Origin: Bacillota bacterium
GTDB lineage: Bacteria; Bacillota; Clostridia; DSM-8532
Assembly: GCA_023440865.1 (NCBI GenBank)
Contig: JAEXRM010000045.1
Coordinates: forward strand, 1 to 64,000
Direction: 5' to 3'
DNA: 64,000 bases
The notes under the pieces were generated by a model that was given only the letters and a program-made list of their open reading frames with translations, had not been told where the DNA came from and did not search any database. Of this stretch, positions 55,220 to 63,623 are shown one piece after another. The translations under genes and the position numbers were made by a program. Within the stretch, counting starts at the first letter, position 1. Each line of letters opens with the position of its first letter.

Positions 55220-56128
55220 ATGAGCGATACCATGAAGCTTCGGTTGAAACCCTTTGTCCTCATTTTTTTCGGATGTGCCATCATGACCCTCGGCATGAAC
55301 CTGTTCCTGATTCCTTTCAAGCTGGCTCCAGGTGGGGTGTCCGGTCTTGCAACAGTCCTGTACTATGTCAGCGGGAACCGGATTCCCGTCGGCGTGCTGA
55401 TGCTGGCCATGAACATCCCGCTGTTTCTGCTGGGATGGCGGACGAAGGGCAGGGGATTCATGCTGCGTTCCCTGTTCGGCACCATCGTGCTGTCGCTTCA
55501 GATCGATCTGTCGGCGCCCTTTACCGACAGGCTCATCAAGGAGTCGTTCGTGCAGCTCGATGCCACGATGGCCACCCCCGATCTGCTGCTCTACTCGCTC
55601 GCCGGCGGTCTGATCCTCGGTATCGGTCTGGCGATCGTGCTCAAGGAGGACGCAACGACGGGTGGAACGGACATGGCGGCCGCTATCATCCGCAAGTTCA
55701 TGCCGCACCTTTCGATCGGAACCTTCCTGCTGTTTCTGGATGTCCTGGTGGTCGTGTTCGCCACATTCGCCTTCCACAGCATCAAGCTCGGCCTTTATGC
55801 CTCCGTGTCGCTGTATGTTTCCAGCAAGACCATCGACGCCTTTCTTGAGGGCATCAATTTCGCCAAGACGCTGACTATCATTTCGGACCAGTCCTCCAAA
55901 ATTGCGGACCGGCTCATGAACGAGATCGGCCGGGGTGTGACCGGCCTCAACGGCAAGGGCATGTACAGCGGCCGTGACAAAACCGTCCTGATGTGCGTCG
56001 TCAAGCGCGATGAGATCACCCAGGTGCTGCAGGTGGTCCGCGAATGCGATCCGCTGGCCTTCGTGCTGCTCAACGACACCCGCGAGGTGCTCGGCGAGGG
56101 CTTTGTGCCGATCATTCCCCCAAAGTGA
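55220..56128 (+). CDS. YitT-family membrane protein
   Basis: 302 residues from ATG at 55220, with AGGAGG ten bases upstream. Five to six TM helices occupy residues ~10-205, with the family marks LIPFKLAPGGVSGLA and ATTGGTDMAAAII. The C-terminal ~85 residues form a soluble DUF2179 domain (TIISDQSSKIADRLM, GRGVTGLNGKGMYSG, DPLAFVLLNDTREVLGEGF). Transport substrate is unknown. It stands alone between rpmE and the transketolase genes. Confidence 0.92.
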   Translation: MSDTMKLRLKPFVLIFFGCAIMTLGMNLFLIPFKLAPGGVSGLATVLYYVSGNRIPVGVLMLAMNIPLFLLGWRTKGRGFMLRSLFGTIVLSLQIDLSAPFTDRLIKESFVQLDATMATPDLLLYSLAGGLILGIGLAIVLKEDATTGGTDMAAAIIRKFMPHLSIGTFLLFLDVLVVVFATFAFHSIKLGLYASVSLYVSSKTIDAFLEGINFAKTLTIISDQSSKIADRLMNEIGRGVTGLNGKGMYSGRDKTVLMCVVKRDEITQVLQVVRECDPLAFVLLNDTREVLGEGFVPIIPPK

Positions 56129-56359
56129 ACAGCGCCCGTTGGCTGCCGTTGCCGGATCGAACCGACCACCGGCCGCGTTCCTGCGCGAAGCCTCGTGCCA
56201 ATCGCGATATCCATCCAGGCCGAGCTCCCGCGCGCCCAACCGAACTTGTATGCCTCCGATCGCTTGAAAGCTTAGACTTGTACGGTTTTCAGCCGGGCGA
56301 AAATGTGATACGCTTGTGTATGGATGCTGCTTGGAACAACAGAGTGAAGGAGTGCAACA
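56129..56359. other. Intergenic region before transketolase
   Basis: 230 bases. No gene seen. A poor sigma-A-like promoter may exist near 56290-56315 (TTTTCA, TACGCT), which is too weak to call. Confidence 0.4.
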
Positions 56360-57196
56360 ATGAACGCAGAAACAACCACCGCCCTTATGAAGACTGCGAC
56401 GCACATCAGGAAAAGTGTCGTCGAAGCGGTCACCGCTGCCGGCAGCGGCCATCCGGGCGGCTCCCTCTCCATCGCGGACATCATGACCTACCTGTATTTC
56501 CGCGAGATGCGCATTGATCCCGCGAATCCGCATAATCCCGACCGCGACCGCTTCGTCATGTCCAAGGGACACTGTTCGCCCGCGTTGTACGCGACACTGG
56601 CGGAACGCGGCTACTTCCCGAAGGCGGACCTGTTGGGCTTCCGTCAGGCATCCAGTTACCTGGAAGGCCATCCGAACATGAACAAGGTGCCCGGTGTCGA
56701 CATGTCCACCGGTTCGCTCGGTCAGGGCATCTCCGCCGCGGTCGGCATGTCCATCGCCGGGAAAATCGACCAGAAGGACTATCGCGTCTATGTCATGCTG
56801 GGCGACGGCGAGCTCGATGAGGGCGAAGTGTGGGAGGCCACGATGAGCGCCGCCCACTACAAGCTCGACAACCTCACGGCCTTCGTTGACTGGAATGGCC
56901 TGCAGATCGACGGCGACATCAAGAAAGTCATGAATCCGGAGCCCATCGCCGACAAGTTCAAGGCGTTCAACTGGAATGTCATCGTCATCGACGGCCATGA
57001 TCTCGCCCAAATCGATTCCGCCGTGCAGGCCGCAAAGGCCCACAAGGGCGCGCCGACTGTCATCGTGTCCCGCTGCGTCAAGGGAAAGGGCGTCTCCTTC
57101 ATGGAGAACCAGGCTTCCTGGCATGGCACGGCACCCAAGAAGGAGCAGCGCGATCAGGCGATCGCGGAGCTGGATGCTTTTCTGGCAACGCTCTGA
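56360..57196 (+). CDS. Transketolase, N-terminal subunit
   Basis: 278 residues with AAGGAG upstream. It forms the thiamine-diphosphate-binding half of a two-subunit transketolase for the non-oxidative pentose phosphate pathway. Seen: SGHPGGSLS with the substrate-binding His, SKGHCSPALY, STGSLGQGIS and the TPP motif GDGELDEGEVWEA ... VDWNGLQIDG. The C-terminal subunit is encoded about 100 bases downstream. Split transketolase is common in clostridia and archaea. Pentose phosphate from the deoB-pdp operon would enter this pathway. Confidence 0.95.
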   Translation: MNAETTTALMKTATHIRKSVVEAVTAAGSGHPGGSLSIADIMTYLYFREMRIDPANPHNPDRDRFVMSKGHCSPALYATLAERGYFPKADLLGFRQASSYLEGHPNMNKVPGVDMSTGSLGQGISAAVGMSIAGKIDQKDYRVYVMLGDGELDEGEVWEATMSAAHYKLDNLTAFVDWNGLQIDGDIKKVMNPEPIADKFKAFNWNVIVIDGHDLAQIDSAVQAAKAHKGAPTVIVSRCVKGKGVSFMENQASWHGTAPKKEQRDQAIAELDAFLATL

Positions 57197-57298
57197 GTCG
57201 GAACGCACATACCGGATGTCCACCGTGCCGTCCCGGACGGCAACCGGACATTTGTGACGGATCACAGCATGGCGGCGACGACCGCCCGGAGGATGACA

Positions 57299-58240
57299 AT
57301 GGCTGACAAGATCGCCACCCGCGTGGCATATGGCACGGCACTGGCCGAAATCGGCGCGAACGAGAACATCGTGGTGCTCGATGCCGACCTTTCCAAGTCC
57401 ACCCGCACCGACCTGTTCCAGAAGAAGTACCCGGAACGCCACTTCAACATGGGCATCGCCGAAGGCAACATGATGGCGGTCGCAGCCGGCATGGCCGCCT
57501 GCGGCAAGACGGTCTTCGCCAGCACGTTCGCGATCTTCGCGGCGGGGCGCGCGTTCGACCAGATCCGCAACTCCATCGGCTATCCCGCCCTGAACGTCAA
57601 GGTATGCGCCACCCATGCCGGCATCACCGTCGGCGAGGATGGCGCTTCCCACCAGGCCATCGAGGACATCGCCCTCATGCGTTCCATCCCGGGCATGACC
57701 GTCATCAGCCCGTGCGACGGTCCGTCCACGGCGGCGCTGGTCAAGGCGGCCGCGGAGATGAAGGGCCCGGTCTATATGCGTCTGGGCCGCCTCGACGTGC
57801 CGGTGCTGCATGGGGAGGATACGAAATTCGAAATCGGCAAGGCCGTACAGCTGCGGGAAGGAACCGACATCACCCTCATCGCCAACGGCCTGATGGTCGC
57901 AGCTTCCCTCGAGGCGGCTGAAAAGCTCGCAGCGGAAGGTGTTTCCGCCCGCGTCATCGACATCCACACCATCAAGCCCATCGATCGGGATGCCATCCTC
58001 AAGGCCGCCCGTGAAACCGGCGCCATCGTCACCGCCGAGGAACACAACGTGGTTGCCGGTTTTGGCAGTGCCGTCGCCGAAGTGGTGGTCACCGGTTTCC
58101 CGGTGCCCATGGGCATGGTCGGCGTCAACGACATCTTCGGCAAGTCCGGCAAGCCCGCCGACCTCATCCTGAAGTACGGCCTGACGGCCGATGCCGTCGT
58201 CGAGAAGGCGAAGGCCGTGCTCGCCATGAAGCAGGGTTGA
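57299..58240 (+). CDS. Transketolase, C-terminal subunit
   Basis: 313 residues from ATG at 57299, where GGAGG is six bases upstream; an ATG at 57293 overlaps that site. It contains the pyrimidine-binding domain with the catalytic Glu in MGIAEGNMM, FAIFAAGRAFDQIRNSI, and the phosphate-binding HAGITVGEDGASHQAIEDIA. The C-terminal fold ends GVNDIFGKSG. It pairs with the subunit encoded upstream. A strong terminator follows. Confidence 0.95.
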   Translation: MADKIATRVAYGTALAEIGANENIVVLDADLSKSTRTDLFQKKYPERHFNMGIAEGNMMAVAAGMAACGKTVFASTFAIFAAGRAFDQIRNSIGYPALNVKVCATHAGITVGEDGASHQAIEDIALMRSIPGMTVISPCDGPSTAALVKAAAEMKGPVYMRLGRLDVPVLHGEDTKFEIGKAVQLREGTDITLIANGLMVAASLEAAEKLAAEGVSARVIDIHTIKPIDRDAILKAARETGAIVTAEEHNVVAGFGSAVAEVVVTGFPVPMGMVGVNDIFGKSGKPADLILKYGLTADAVVEKAKAVLAMKQG

Positions 58241-58337
58241 GCAGGCGCCGCCTCCGCAAGCCGAGTCGGTCGGATCGGCACATGGCGATCTGAACCAGAG
58301 TTGGCGGCTTGAATCAGATGCACGATCCATGCAAGCA

Positions 58338-58374
58338 AAAGCGGGTGTCTGTCTTGATGACAGGCACCCGCTTT
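58338..58374. terminator. Bidirectional terminator
   Basis: AAAGCGGGTG(T)CTGTC and GACAG(G)CACCCGCTTT arms with a five-base loop, between the convergent transketolase and GNAT genes. Confidence 0.88.
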
Positions 58375-58418
58375 GTGATGGTGCATCCGGCGCGCGTTTT
58401 GCCATCGCGCGGAGTCAA

Positions 58419-58889
58419 TCAGGCATACTCCTTGACCATGCGGGCCCGCAGATACCCGCGGTCGGTCTCGATCGCCTCGGTGTGAAAGCCGCGCCCGTAA
58501 TAAAAACGGACAAGCGCGAGATGCCGCGATGCGGTATGGAGAGAGACACGTTCGACACCGTTGGCGCAGAGGTACTTGTCCACCACGTTCATCAACGATT
58601 TGCCGATGCCGAGATTGCGGGCGTCGCTCGATACGGCGAAGCGGCTCAGATAGGCCCGTGTGCCGGTGATCTCAAGCCGCACCGTGCCGACGATGCCGCC
58701 ATCGATCTCGGCGACATAGACAGGTTTCTCCTGGATCTGCCGCCAGACGTCGGCCTCTGTTTCCGTCAGGGCTTCCAGACTCTTCTGCCCCGTCACCTCG
58801 GCATAGTCGCGGAACGCATGCTGCAGGATGGCATGTACGGCCGGTGCGTCGGCGGGTTCCGCGCGGCGGATGATGAAACTGTATTGCAT
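58419..58889 (-). CDS. GNAT-family N-acetyltransferase
   Basis: 156 residues with GAAGGGAG upstream. Conserved GNAT motif A reads SRFAVSSDARNLGIGKSLM, with the acetyl-CoA loop R-N-L-G-I-G-K near 90-96; motif B is FYYGRGFH. The acceptor is unknown. It lies 41 bases downstream of argF in the same direction, so it is probably under arginine control. An arginine-related role (for example glutamate or ornithine acetylation) is possible but unproven. Confidence 0.9.
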   Translation of the reverse strand: MQYSFIIRRAEPADAPAVHAILQHAFRDYAEVTGQKSLEALTETEADVWRQIQEKPVYVAEIDGGIVGTVRLEITGTRAYLSRFAVSSDARNLGIGKSLMNVVDKYLCANGVERVSLHTASRHLALVRFYYGRGFHTEAIETDRGYLRARMVKEYA

Positions 58890-58930
58890 GCGGATCTCCC
58901 TTCCGGTGGCAGGCGGTTCTTGGCGCCGTT

Positions 58931-59851
58931 TCAGCCCAGCAGCCTGACCATGACTGCCTTCTGGGCATGCAGGCGGTTTTCTGCCTCATCGAACACAACA
59001 GACTGCGGTCCGTCGATGACGTCCTCGGACACCTCGTACCCGCGATAGGCCGGCAGACAGTGCATGAAGATCGCATCGGGCTTTGCCATGGCCATGAGGG
59101 CCGCATTCACCTGGAAGCCGTCAAACTGCGTGACCCGTTCGGCCTTCTCCGCTTCCTGCCCCATGCTCACCCACGTGTCGGTGTATACCACATCGGCACC
59201 AAGGACCGCCTCGGCCGCTGATTGGGTCAGTGTGACCGAGCCGCCCGCGGACTGGGCCGCCGACTGCGCGCAGCGGACACTTGCGGCATCGGGCTCGAAA
59301 CCCATGGGGAAGGCGACCGCGATGTGCATGCCCATTTTGGCGCACCCGATGAGCAGCGAGTTGGCGACGTTGTTCCCATCGCCGACATAGGCGAGCTTGA
59401 GGCCGGCCAGCGTTCCCTTGTGCTCGCGGATGGTCTGCAGATCGGCCAGAATCTGGCACGGGTGCTGCAGATCCGTCAGTCCGTTGATGATCGGTATGGA
59501 GCCATAGCGGGCAAGGTCTTCGACGTCGGACTGCTTGAAGGTGCGGATCATGATGCCGTCGAGATAACGCGACAGCGTCTTGGCCGTGTCGGCTACCGTT
59601 TCACCACGACCTAGCTGGATGTCGTTGGCGCTCAGGAAAAGCGGATATCCGCCCAACTGCACCATGCCGACTTCGAAAGAGACGCGTGTGCGGGTGGACG
59701 ACTTGGTGAAGATCAGTCCCAGGGTCTTTCCCTGCAACAGATGGTTGTGCGGAATGCCGTTGCGCAGCTCGGACTTGAGCCGGTCGGCCATGTCGAGGGT
59801 TTCCCCGATCGCCTCGGGTGTCCATTCACTCAAACAAAGAAGGTGCTTCAT
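58931..59851 (-). CDS. argF: Ornithine carbamoyltransferase
   Basis: 306 residues starting MKHLLCLSEW, with GAGGTGG upstream. It makes citrulline from ornithine and carbamoyl phosphate. Carbamoyl-phosphate loop KSSTRTRVSFE (about 49-59), LQHPCQILAD near 135, ornithine-binding DTWVSMGQE and HCLPAYRG near 268. An ARG box on the promoter argues for the biosynthetic enzyme under ArgR/AhrC repression, not a catabolic ArcB; no arc genes are nearby. Confidence 0.95.
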   Translation of the reverse strand: MKHLLCLSEWTPEAIGETLDMADRLKSELRNGIPHNHLLQGKTLGLIFTKSSTRTRVSFEVGMVQLGGYPLFLSANDIQLGRGETVADTAKTLSRYLDGIMIRTFKQSDVEDLARYGSIPIINGLTDLQHPCQILADLQTIREHKGTLAGLKLAYVGDGNNVANSLLIGCAKMGMHIAVAFPMGFEPDAASVRCAQSAAQSAGGSVTLTQSAAEAVLGADVVYTDTWVSMGQEAEKAERVTQFDGFQVNAALMAMAKPDAIFMHCLPAYRGYEVSEDVIDGPQSVVFDEAENRLHAQKAVMVRLLG

Positions 59852-59938
59852 GTTGCCACCTCGCTTCCGGTGTGTCGTGACAAACGCTTCGCGCAGGGCG
59901 GTTTGTCGGTTGCCCATGGAGAAGGAAGAATGTGCATG

Positions 59939-59968
59939 ATTATACAACTAGATGAATAAAAATGCAAC
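59939..59968 (-). promoter_or_regulatory. argF promoter with ARG box
   Basis: Minus-strand TTGCAT (59962-59967), 17-bp spacer, TATAAT (59939-59944). GATGAATAAAAATGCAAC (59951-59968) is nearly identical to the Bacillus AhrC/ArgR box consensus and covers the -35 and spacer, so the regulator would block RNA polymerase. Confidence 0.85.
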
Positions 59969-60053
59969 ATAGACTTTTCCGTTGCCTCCAAACCGGAATG
60001 ACTTGTGAAAACCGCCCGGGAAGCCGATATGTAATCCGGATGCGGGGGGCCGG

Positions 60054-60083
60054 TTGGTTGCGCGGGCCCGCCTGTGGTATCAT
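60054..60083 (+). promoter_or_regulatory. Possible motAB promoter
   Basis: TTGGTT (60054-60059), 18-bp spacer, TATCAT (60078-60083). A flagellar sigma-28-type promoter was not recognised. Confidence 0.5.
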
Positions 60084-60143
60084 CGAATCAGAAGCGAATG
60101 AGAATTCCGCTCTTCGGGTGGCGGGGAAACCGGGGTTTCGGGT

Positions 60144-60941
60144 ATGGACATTGCATCAATCATCGGCTTGATCGGCGGCATCGGCGTGCTGATCTACGGC
60201 ATGGCCAGCGGTGGCGATCTGGGAGCGTTCTTCGACCCTCCATCCATCGTCATGACCATCGGTGGTGGTCTGGTTTCCACTATCCTCAGCGTTTCACTCG
60301 AAGAGTTCCTGTCCCTGCCCAAGGCATTCCCACTCCTGCTCAAAACCAAACAGGCCAACCCGTTCGATCTCATCAAGTCGCTCGTCGACCTGAGCCAGAA
60401 AGCCCGCCGCGAAGGTCTGCTGGCCTTGGAATCCGCAGGGGAGAGCATCAATGACGACTTCATGAAGAAGGCGATGGAACTGGTTGTGGACGGTGTCGAG
60501 GCCGACATCATCCGCGAGTCGTTGACACTGGAGCTCGACAACATGGCCATCCGCCACAAGTCGATGATCGGCATCTTCAAGACGATGGCATCCTTTTTCC
60601 CCGCATGGGGCATGATCGGTACCCTGGTCGGTCTTGTCATCCTGCTAGGCTCGCTCGATGATCCGTCGAAGATCGGACCTGCCATGGCCGTTGCCCTCAT
60701 CACGACGTTCTATGGGTCCGTCATGGCGAACTTCATCGCGACGCCCATCGCGAACAAGCTTGGCGCGAAGAGCTCCGAGGAAATCCGGCTCAAGGAGATG
60801 ATGATCGAGGGCATACTGGGCATCCAGGCCGGTGTGAATCCACGCATCATGGAGCACAAGCTCAAGACCTTCCTGTCGCCCGCGCAGAAGAAGCAGTACG
60901 AAACCCTGCAGAATGCCGGAGAAAGGAATGCGGAGGCATGA
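60144..60941 (+). CDS. motA: Flagellar motor stator protein MotA
   Basis: 265 residues. Four TM helices (about 4-22, 33-52, 150-170, 183-203) with a large cytoplasmic loop between TM2 and TM3. The TM3-TM4 region reads FFPAWGMIGTLVGLVILL and ALITTFYGSVMANFI, the proton-channel part. The cytoplasmic loop keeps the rotor-interacting charged stretch (KARREGLLALE). The ribosome-binding site is weak (GGGG 12 bases upstream). MotB follows after 164 bases. No other flagellar genes are in the window. Confidence 0.95.
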   Translation: MDIASIIGLIGGIGVLIYGMASGGDLGAFFDPPSIVMTIGGGLVSTILSVSLEEFLSLPKAFPLLLKTKQANPFDLIKSLVDLSQKARREGLLALESAGESINDDFMKKAMELVVDGVEADIIRESLTLELDNMAIRHKSMIGIFKTMASFFPAWGMIGTLVGLVILLGSLDDPSKIGPAMAVALITTFYGSVMANFIATPIANKLGAKSSEEIRLKEMMIEGILGIQAGVNPRIMEHKLKTFLSPAQKKQYETLQNAGERNAEA

Positions 60942-61105
60942 AATCGGCGCGGGACCGGATGTCTGGAATGGCATGACCCAAACGGATCGAATGCAGGCAA
61001 ACGCCCATTTCGCCGAAGGCCCCGCACGTGGGGGCTGACAGGACAAAATCGATGGCGCTGCGTTCGCAGCCTGAACGATGAATTGAAAGGACCGGAGGTG
61101 GTTCG

Positions 61106-61888
61106 ATGGCCAGAAAGGAAGATCCGCCGGCGGAGGGGCTGGCTGAGTGGTTTGGCACCTACAGCGACCTCGTGACGTTGTTGCTTTGCTTTTTCGTGCT
61201 GCTGTTCTCCATGGCGACCATCGACGCGCAAAAATACGTGCAGATCGCCAACTCGCTGCGCAGCTCCTTCGTCAGCATCAGCGGCGGTGACATGCTGTTC
61301 ACCAACAAGGGGCAGCAAATGATCTCGATCACCGGAGAGATGAATCCAAGCGACACCGGCGATCGTTCGGTCGACGCGCAGAAGTATGTCCAGAAGGCCG
61401 AGGAAATGGTCACCGACTCGCAGCAGCAGCAGGAGAACAAGAAGATCGCCGATGCGGCGAACAAGATTCGCGACATCATTTCGGAAAAAGGACTCTCCGA
61501 CAAGGTCGGTGTCGTGGAGGAGAAGGATTTTCTTTTGATCCGGCTCGACTCGGAGGTGTTTTTCCAATCGGGAAAGGCGGATATCCTGCAGGAAGGCAAG
61601 GAGGTGCTCGGCGCCATCTCCGATGTCGTCAACCAGCTTGAGAACAAGGACATCCTGGTGCAGGGCCATACGGACAACGTGCCGATCAAAACCGCGCAGT
61701 TCGACTCGAACTGGGAGCTTTCCACGGCACGAGCGACCAATGTCGTACGCTATATGGTCGACAGCTTCGGCATCGACGCATCACGGCTGACCGCGACCGG
61801 GAACGGCGAGTTCCGTCCCGTTGCGGAGAACACGACGGCGGAAGGGCGGCAGAGGAACCGGCGCATCGAGATCCGCATCATGAGGTGA
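61106..61888 (+). CDS. motB: Flagellar motor stator protein MotB
   Basis: 260 residues with GGAGG seven bases upstream. Single TM (about 20-38) with the proton-carrying Asp21 in YSDLVTLLLCFFVLLF. The periplasmic-side linker is Gln-rich (about 100-112). The OmpA-like peptidoglycan-binding domain (~125-258) has VQGHTDNVPI, NWELSTARATNVVRYM and RNRRIEIRI. It pairs with MotA encoded upstream. Confidence 0.95.
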   Translation: MARKEDPPAEGLAEWFGTYSDLVTLLLCFFVLLFSMATIDAQKYVQIANSLRSSFVSISGGDMLFTNKGQQMISITGEMNPSDTGDRSVDAQKYVQKAEEMVTDSQQQQENKKIADAANKIRDIISEKGLSDKVGVVEEKDFLLIRLDSEVFFQSGKADILQEGKEVLGAISDVVNQLENKDILVQGHTDNVPIKTAQFDSNWELSTARATNVVRYMVDSFGIDASRLTATGNGEFRPVAENTTAEGRQRNRRIEIRIMR

Positions 61889-61938
61889 GCCGCCTCGTCC
61901 GGGCTGCCGCCCCTTCTTCTTCCAGGATCGGGGATGAC

Positions 61939-61967
61939 TTGCTTCACGCGGGCATTTTCGGTATCAT
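61939..61967 (+). promoter_or_regulatory. Promoter of the PC4-like gene
   Basis: TTGCTT (61939-61944), 17-bp spacer, TATCAT (61962-61967). Confidence 0.75.
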
Positions 61968-62019
61968 GTGTATGCGCCGGACGGTCGGGTACCGTACGGA
62001 GAATACCAGGAGGTGGACC

Positions 62020-62247
62020 ATGGCAGATTTTTGGGATTCGGAAGAACTGCTCGGCAAGTTCGTCAAGAACAGCCGCGAGGAAATCCATATCAAGAAGGTG
62101 TCCAAGAACACGAAAGAATACATCGACATCCGTACCTTCTGGTATGACAGCAATGCCGATGAGTTCCGGCCCAGCCAAAAGGGCGTGGCCATCCCGCTCG
62201 AGTTTGCCGCCGAACTCAAGTCCGTTCTTGAACTGCTTGATCAATAA
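62020..62247 (+). CDS. PC4/YdbC-like single-stranded nucleic-acid-binding protein
   Basis: 75 residues from ATG at 62020, with AGGAGGTGG upstream. Pattern of the bacterial PC4 (p15) family: YIDIRTFWYDSNADEFRPSQKGVAIP, followed by an amphipathic C-terminal helix (EFAAELKSVLELL). Relatives bind single-stranded DNA or RNA as dimers. It has its own promoter and terminator. Cellular role is unknown. Confidence 0.85.
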   Translation: MADFWDSEELLGKFVKNSREEIHIKKVSKNTKEYIDIRTFWYDSNADEFRPSQKGVAIPLEFAAELKSVLELLDQ

Positions 62248-62270
62248 GGGCTGCCGGTGGGCGGTCATGT

Positions 62271-62298
62271 CGCCCGGAAGCGTGCTTCCGGGCGATTT
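62271..62298 (+). terminator. Terminator after the PC4-like gene
   Basis: CGCCCGGAAG/CTTCCGGGCG stem with a four-base loop, followed by ATTTT. Confidence 0.85.
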
Positions 62299-62398
62299 TG
62301 CTGTCCGGATGCGCGAGCATGGCCCATGTGGCGGGCGAGACGGCCGGCATGGAAATATGGCCGTTCTGTGAACATTTGCCGTTCCGGTCAACTTCCAT

Positions 62399-62428
62399 TT
62401 GTGATCGTGAAAAAGGGTAGTGTATAAT
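62399..62428 (+). promoter_or_regulatory. Promoter of the CdaR-like gene
   Basis: TTGTGA (62399-62404), 18-bp spacer, TATAAT (62423-62428). Confidence 0.72.
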
Positions 62429-62509
62429 GATGAAGTCCGGGATTCCGGCCGTACGCCGCAATCACCGGCATGGCGGTGTTCCGATCAGGTTCGACGGGAG
62501 GGCAGGTCT

Positions 62510-63589
62510 GTGGCATACAAGGTGTTTCAGTCGGTCGTCATGCGCATCCGCGATGCAATGGGCAACGAATTCGGCATTACGGACGGAACGGGCACCATCA
62601 TCGCGAGCACGGTCGAATCCGAGATCGGTACGATGTTTGAAGCGTGTGCCGATTTCATCGCGACGAACCAGACCATGACGGAACGCAACGGCATGATTTT
62701 GAAAAAGATCGAAATCGGCGGCCGCATCGACTTCGTCCTCTACCTGCACAGCGACCACCCCGAACGCCGCAAGCACGCCGAACTCATCGCCATCAGCCTC
62801 GAGAACGCCAAGTTGTATTTCGACGAGAAGTATGACCGCAGCAATTTCATGAAGAACGTGCTGCTGGGCAACATCCTGCCGGGTGACATCGCCATCCGCG
62901 CCAAGGAATTGCGCGTCAAGAACGAGGGGCGCCGCATCGTCTTCCTCGTCCGTACGGAAAAGACGCGCGAGCTGTTCGCCTACAACGTCATCCAGAGCCT
63001 GTTCCCGAACAACGCCAAGGACTACGTGGTGCTGCTCGATGATCAGAACACCGTCCTGATCAAGGAATTGAAGGAAAATGAGGATGCCGAGGAGGTATTC
63101 AAGAAGGCACGCGTTATCGTCGACACCCTGTCCAGTGAATTGATGATCAAGGCCAGCATCGGCATCGGAACCGAGGCCGAGAGCCTGCGCGAGGTCGCCC
63201 GCTCGTACAAGGACGCGCAGACCGCACTCAAGATCGGCCAGATCTTCGAGAACGACAAGAACATCGTCGATTACAACCATCTGGGCATCGGGCGGCTGAT
63301 CTACCAGCTGCCCACGACGCTGTGCCGCCTGTTCCTCAACGAGGTGTTCAAGGAAGGCGTGTTCGAGACCATCGATTCCGAGACCATGACCACCATCCAG
63401 AAGTTCTTCGAGAACAACCTCAATGTCAGTGAAACCTCCCGCCAGCTGTTCATCCATCGCAACACGCTGGTGTACCGTCTCGACAAGATTCAAAAGATCA
63501 CCGGCATGGACCTGCGCCGTTTCGACGACGCCATTTACTTCAAGGTGGCCATGATGGTGAAGAAGTACCTCGACGAGGCATCCCGGTGA
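62510..63589 (+). CDS. CdaR/PucR-family transcriptional regulator
   Basis: 359 residues from GTG at 62510, with GGGAGG seven bases upstream; the upstream in-frame ATG at 62420 falls inside the promoter. The N-terminal ~130 residues are a sensor-like region (FQSVVMRIRDAMGNEFGITDG). The middle (~145-275) is the GGDEF-like domain of the PucR/CdaR family. The C-terminal helix-turn-helix (~300-355) reads FFENNLNVSETSRQLFIHRNTLVYRLDKIQKITG. In CdaR such N-termini bind sugar diacids; the ligand here is not known. ftsE begins 34 bases after the stop. Confidence 0.9.
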   Translation: MAYKVFQSVVMRIRDAMGNEFGITDGTGTIIASTVESEIGTMFEACADFIATNQTMTERNGMILKKIEIGGRIDFVLYLHSDHPERRKHAELIAISLENAKLYFDEKYDRSNFMKNVLLGNILPGDIAIRAKELRVKNEGRRIVFLVRTEKTRELFAYNVIQSLFPNNAKDYVVLLDDQNTVLIKELKENEDAEEVFKKARVIVDTLSSELMIKASIGIGTEAESLREVARSYKDAQTALKIGQIFENDKNIVDYNHLGIGRLIYQLPTTLCRLFLNEVFKEGVFETIDSETMTTIQKFFENNLNVSETSRQLFIHRNTLVYRLDKIQKITGMDLRRFDDAIYFKVAMMVKKYLDEASR

Positions 63590-63623
63590 CGGGATCCGCT
63601 CCGTCCGTATCTGAAGGAGAGCC

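Noticed and set aside
55184..58405. Very long minus-strand open frame (over 1000 codons) opposite yitT and transketolase
   Set aside because: It is antisense to well-recognised genes, has no family features, and results from GC-rich codon bias that removes stops in the opposite frame.
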